Source of the DNA: an uncultured Pelagibacteraceae bacterium
Lineage (GTDB): Bacteria > Pseudomonadota > Alphaproteobacteria > Pelagibacterales > Pelagibacteraceae
NCBI GenBank assembly: GCA_902627805.1
Contig: CACOKN010000002.1
Span: 62,001-126,000 of the forward strand
DNA: 64,000 nucleotides
Direction: 5' to 3'
Part shown: positions 61,696 through 64,000 of the stretch, piece by piece
Layout: each line of letters starts with the position of its first letter
How positions within the stretch are numbered: position 1 is the stretch's first letter
Notes under the pieces: generated by a model
Told to the model about the DNA's origin: nothing
What the model saw: the letters and a program-made list of their open reading frames with translations, nothing else
Database searches by the model: none
Made by a program: the position numbers and the translations under genes

Positions 61696-63787
61696 CCGCT
61701 AATAAAAGTAAAGCAACAATATTCGTTATCTTAATCATTGGATTTACAGCTGGACCCGCCGTATCTTTATAAGGATCACCAACCGTATCACCAGTTACTG
61801 CAGCTTTATGAGCTTCAGACCCCTTTCCTCCATGATTTCCATCTTCAATATATTTTTTAGCATTATCCCAAGCACCTCCACCTGCTGTCATAGAAACTGC
61901 AACGAATAGACCGGTAATAATAACACCTAATAACATCGCACCTACGGATGCCAAAGCAGCAACTTGGCCTCCAATTGCTAATATTATAAAATATAAAACA
62001 ATTGGTGAAAGAACTGGTAATAATGAAGGAATAATCATTTCTTTAATTGCAGCAACAGTTAATAAATCAACTAGTTTAGCATAATCAGGTTTTTGTTTTT
62101 TTTTCATTATGCCTGGATATTTTTTAAATTGTCTTCTAACCTCTACAACAACAGCACCACCTGCTCTACCAACGGCCTGCATACCCATAGACCCAAATAA
62201 ATAAGGTAACATTCCACCAATTAATAAGCCAACTACGACATATGGATTTGATAAATCGAAAGTTACGACAATTCCCTCAAGTTTTGAACCGGCTTCTTTT
62301 GAAAAATGTTTGATATCCTCTGTATATGCTGCAAAAAGAACTAGAGCACCTAATCCCGCAGAACCAATAGCATATCCTTTTGTAACTGCTTTAGTAGTAT
62401 TACCGACAGCATCTAATGCATCTGTAGTTTTTCTAACATTATTTGGCAATTTAGACATTTCAGCAATACCGCCAGCATTATCTGTAACTGGTCCGTAAGC
62501 ATCTAAAGCAACAACCATTCCTGCTAAAGCTAACATTGTTGTTACAGCAATTGCTATACCATACAAACCAGCGATATGGTTAGTGAGTAAAATACCTGCA
62601 ACAATTATTAAAGCTGGTATAGCTGTAGCTTCTAATGAAATTGCTAAGCCTTGAATTACATTAGTTCCATGACCTGTAGTGGAAGAACTTGCAACACTTT
62701 TTACAGGTCTATAGTTAGTTCCTGTATAATATTCAGTCACCCAAATTAGTAATCCTGTGATAATTAATCCTATCACTCCACAATAATATAAGCTCATTCC
62801 AGAAAATGATTTATTATTTAAATCATAAGAATTTTCTAAACCTAGAACATAATCAGTAACTGGATATAAAATAACTAAGGATGCTAAAGCTGATACAACA
62901 AATCCCTTATATAATGCTCCCATCACATTTTTACTTTTCCCAAGTTTAACGAAAAAAGTTCCAACAATTGAAGTTAAAATACATGCCCCACCAATTGTTA
63001 ATGGATAAATCATCATTGACAAATCCCCTGGAAAAAATATTGAAGACAAAACCATTGTAGCAACAATAGTTACTGCATAAGTTTCAAATAAATCAGCAGC
63101 CATTCCAGCGCAATCACCAACATTATCACCAACGTTATCAGCTATTACAGCAGGATTTCTTGGATCATCTTCTGGTATACCGGCTTCTACTTTTCCAACT
63201 AAATCAGCTCCAACATCAGCACCTTTAGTGAAAATACCTCCACCAAGCCTCGCAAAAATAGAAATTAATGATGCACCAAAACCAAGCGCAACTAATGCAT
63301 TTACAATTTCTCTCTCATCAACATTAAATTTTAATAATAAATAATAATAAACAGCTATTGATAATAATGCTAATCCAGCAACCAACATTCCAGTTACGGC
63401 TCCAGATTTAAATGCTACTGATAAACCACTAGCCAAACCATTTTTAGATGCTTCAGCAGTCCTTACATTTGCTTGAACTGAAACTAACATTCCTACATAT
63501 CCAGCTATACCTGATAAAGTTGCACCAATAAGGTAGCCTAATCCAACAAGCATACTAAAAGCAAAACTTACAATAACTAAAACAACAACACCAACAATAG
63601 CAATTGTTTTGTACTGTCTGGCGAGATAAGCTTTTGCACCAATTTGTATCGCTGATGCAATATCTTGCATTTTTGAATTTCCTGGGCTTGAATTTAAAAT
63701 ATTTTTTCCAGTTAGATATCCATAAATTATAGATAATAATCCAGCACCAATAGTATATAAAAGAATAGTTTCAATGGTTGAAGTCAT
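61682..63787 (-). CDS. hppA: K+-independent H+-translocating pyrophosphatase
   Basis: A 701-residue membrane pyrophosphatase that pumps protons using PPi energy. Substrate and metal-binding motifs [20 protein letters not shown] and [13 protein letters not shown] are near residues 190-225; the second acidic motif [12 protein letters not shown] and the C-terminal [13 protein letters not shown] are intact. The determinant GNTTKA carries Lys rather than Ala, which marks the K+-independent proton-pumping class. It spans about 16 helices. It is probably in an operon order with thiL upstream. Confidence 0.95.
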   Translation of the reverse strand: MTSTIETILLYTIGAGLLSIIYGYLTGKNILNSSPGNSKMQDIASAIQIGAKAYLARQYKTIAIVGVVVLVIVSFAFSMLVGLGYLIGATLSGIAGYVGMLVSVQANVRTAEASKNGLASGLSVAFKSGAVTGMLVAGLALLSIAVYYYLLLKFNVDEREIVNALVALGFGASLISIFARLGGGIFTKGADVGADLVGKVEAGIPEDDPRNPAVIADNVGDNVGDCAGMAADLFETYAVTIVATMVLSSIFFPGDLSMMIYPLTIGGACILTSIVGTFFVKLGKSKNVMGALYKGFVVSALASLVILYPVTDYVLGLENSYDLNNKSFSGMSLYYCGVIGLIITGLLIWVTEYYTGTNYRPVKSVASSSTTGHGTNVIQGLAISLEATAIPALIIVAGILLTNHIAGLYGIAIAVTTMLALAGMVVALDAYGPVTDNAGGIAEMSKLPNNVRKTTDALDAVGNTTKAVTKGYAIGSAGLGALVLFAAYTEDIKHFSKEAGSKLEGIVVTFDLSNPYVVVGLLIGGMLPYLFGSMGMQAVGRAGGAVVVEVRRQFKKYPGIMKKKQKPDYAKLVDLLTVAAIKEMIIPSLLPVLSPIVLYFIILAIGGQVAALASVGAMLLGVIITGLFVAVSMTAGGGAWDNAKKYIEDGNHGGKGSEAHKAAVTGDTVGDPYKDTAGPAVNPMIKITNIVALLLLAVIAG

Positions 63788-63866
63788 ATAAGCCTTAATT
63801 ATGTTGGTTGTTAGTTATTAAAAATCGGACAATACAAAAAAAGCTATAAAAGGCAATAAATAACTT

Positions 63867-64000
63867 TTAAAAATTATGAAAATGACCTTTGTTTTTAATG
63901 GCAATTTTATTCCCTTTTTCATCAAAAATTTGTGATTTTTGAGCAGCTGAAGAAATATTTCCGATTTTTGAAATCTTAATACCTAAAGATCTAAATGTTC
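63867..64000 (-). CDS. thiL: Thiamine-monophosphate kinase, C-terminal fragment at window edge
   Basis: The last 43 codons of a minus-strand gene that enters from beyond the window. The end reads FRSLGIKISKIGNISSAAQ and finishes GHFHNF before TAA at 63867-63869. LGIKIxxIG is the usual C-terminal segment of ThiL, and thiL next to hppA is a known alphaproteobacterial arrangement. The identification rests on this short piece plus context. The 79 bp to hppA is non-coding. Confidence 0.6.
   Translation of the reverse strand, partial: TFRSLGIKISKIGNISSAAQKSQIFDEKGNKIAIKNKGHFHNF

Overview
The window is a very AT-rich, tightly packed alphaproteobacterial chromosome segment. Gene content and order (argS-nagZ-scpA-scpB-tatABC-serS-yajC-secD-secF, mltB-rlpA-dacC-tmk-holB-metG-tatD, rplM-rpsI-argC-hom, rpmF-plsX-ihfA, hppA-thiL) together with near-absent intergenic space, 4-nt gene overlaps, convergent genes that share stop-codon bases, and SAM-II/SAM-V type riboswitches point to a SAR11-clade (Pelagibacterales-like) streamlined marine bacterium. 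This assignment is inference from gene order and composition; no database was searched.

Layout. 0-2.1 kb: a DpkA-type reductase converging on xthA-erpA. 2.2-12.9 kb: one long plus-strand run covering dNTP turnover (dgt), tRNA charging (argS, serS), cell-wall recycling (nagZ), chromosome segregation (scpAB), Tat export (tatABC) and Sec export (yajC-secDF). 12.9-26.9 kb: a PuuD-like membrane protein, Fe superoxide dismutase, uvrA, ssb-gyrA-coaD-cyclophilin-tgt, tRNA-Lys, a Tat-signal M48 lipoprotein, a DUF502 protein, recG and sdhE. 26.9-31.2 kb: an accessory island of small unrecognised genes, bounded by an intact tRNA-Ser(UGA) and a decayed copy of its 5' half and upstream flank. 31.2-39.6 kb: rarD, then the envelope and DNA run mltB-rlpA-dacC-tmk-holB-metG-tatD-MBL hydrolase. 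39.6-43.6 kb: glutathione peroxidase-nhaA, a zinc-ribbon protein, and a glycosyltransferase/methyltransferase pair beside tRNA-Pro. 43.6-54.5 kb: a complex I accessory subunit, an SbmA-like protein, glpX, merR, rpmG, chorismate mutase, ctaA, metY behind two SAM aptamers in tandem, rplM-rpsI-argC-hom and two transporters. 54.5-59.2 kb: a second flexible zone with a gene-free stretch, a very short ogt, a GC-rich foreign fragment, a tyrosine recombinase, a two-domain glycosyltransferase and a GIY-YIG protein, ending at tRNA-Glu. 59.2-64 kb: ihfA, plsX, rpmF, a cytochrome bc1 chaperone, bamE, a K+-independent proton-pumping pyrophosphatase and the 3' end of thiL.

The backbone is housekeeping. The points most worth following are the tRNA-Ser island with its att-like duplication, its chain of coupled small genes and a structured GC-richer leader; the tandem SAM-II/SAM-V leader of metY; the 54% GC gene fragment beside ogt; and the loss of zinc ligands in TGT. 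No CRISPR array, rRNA operon, insertion sequence or recognisable anti-phage system was found.
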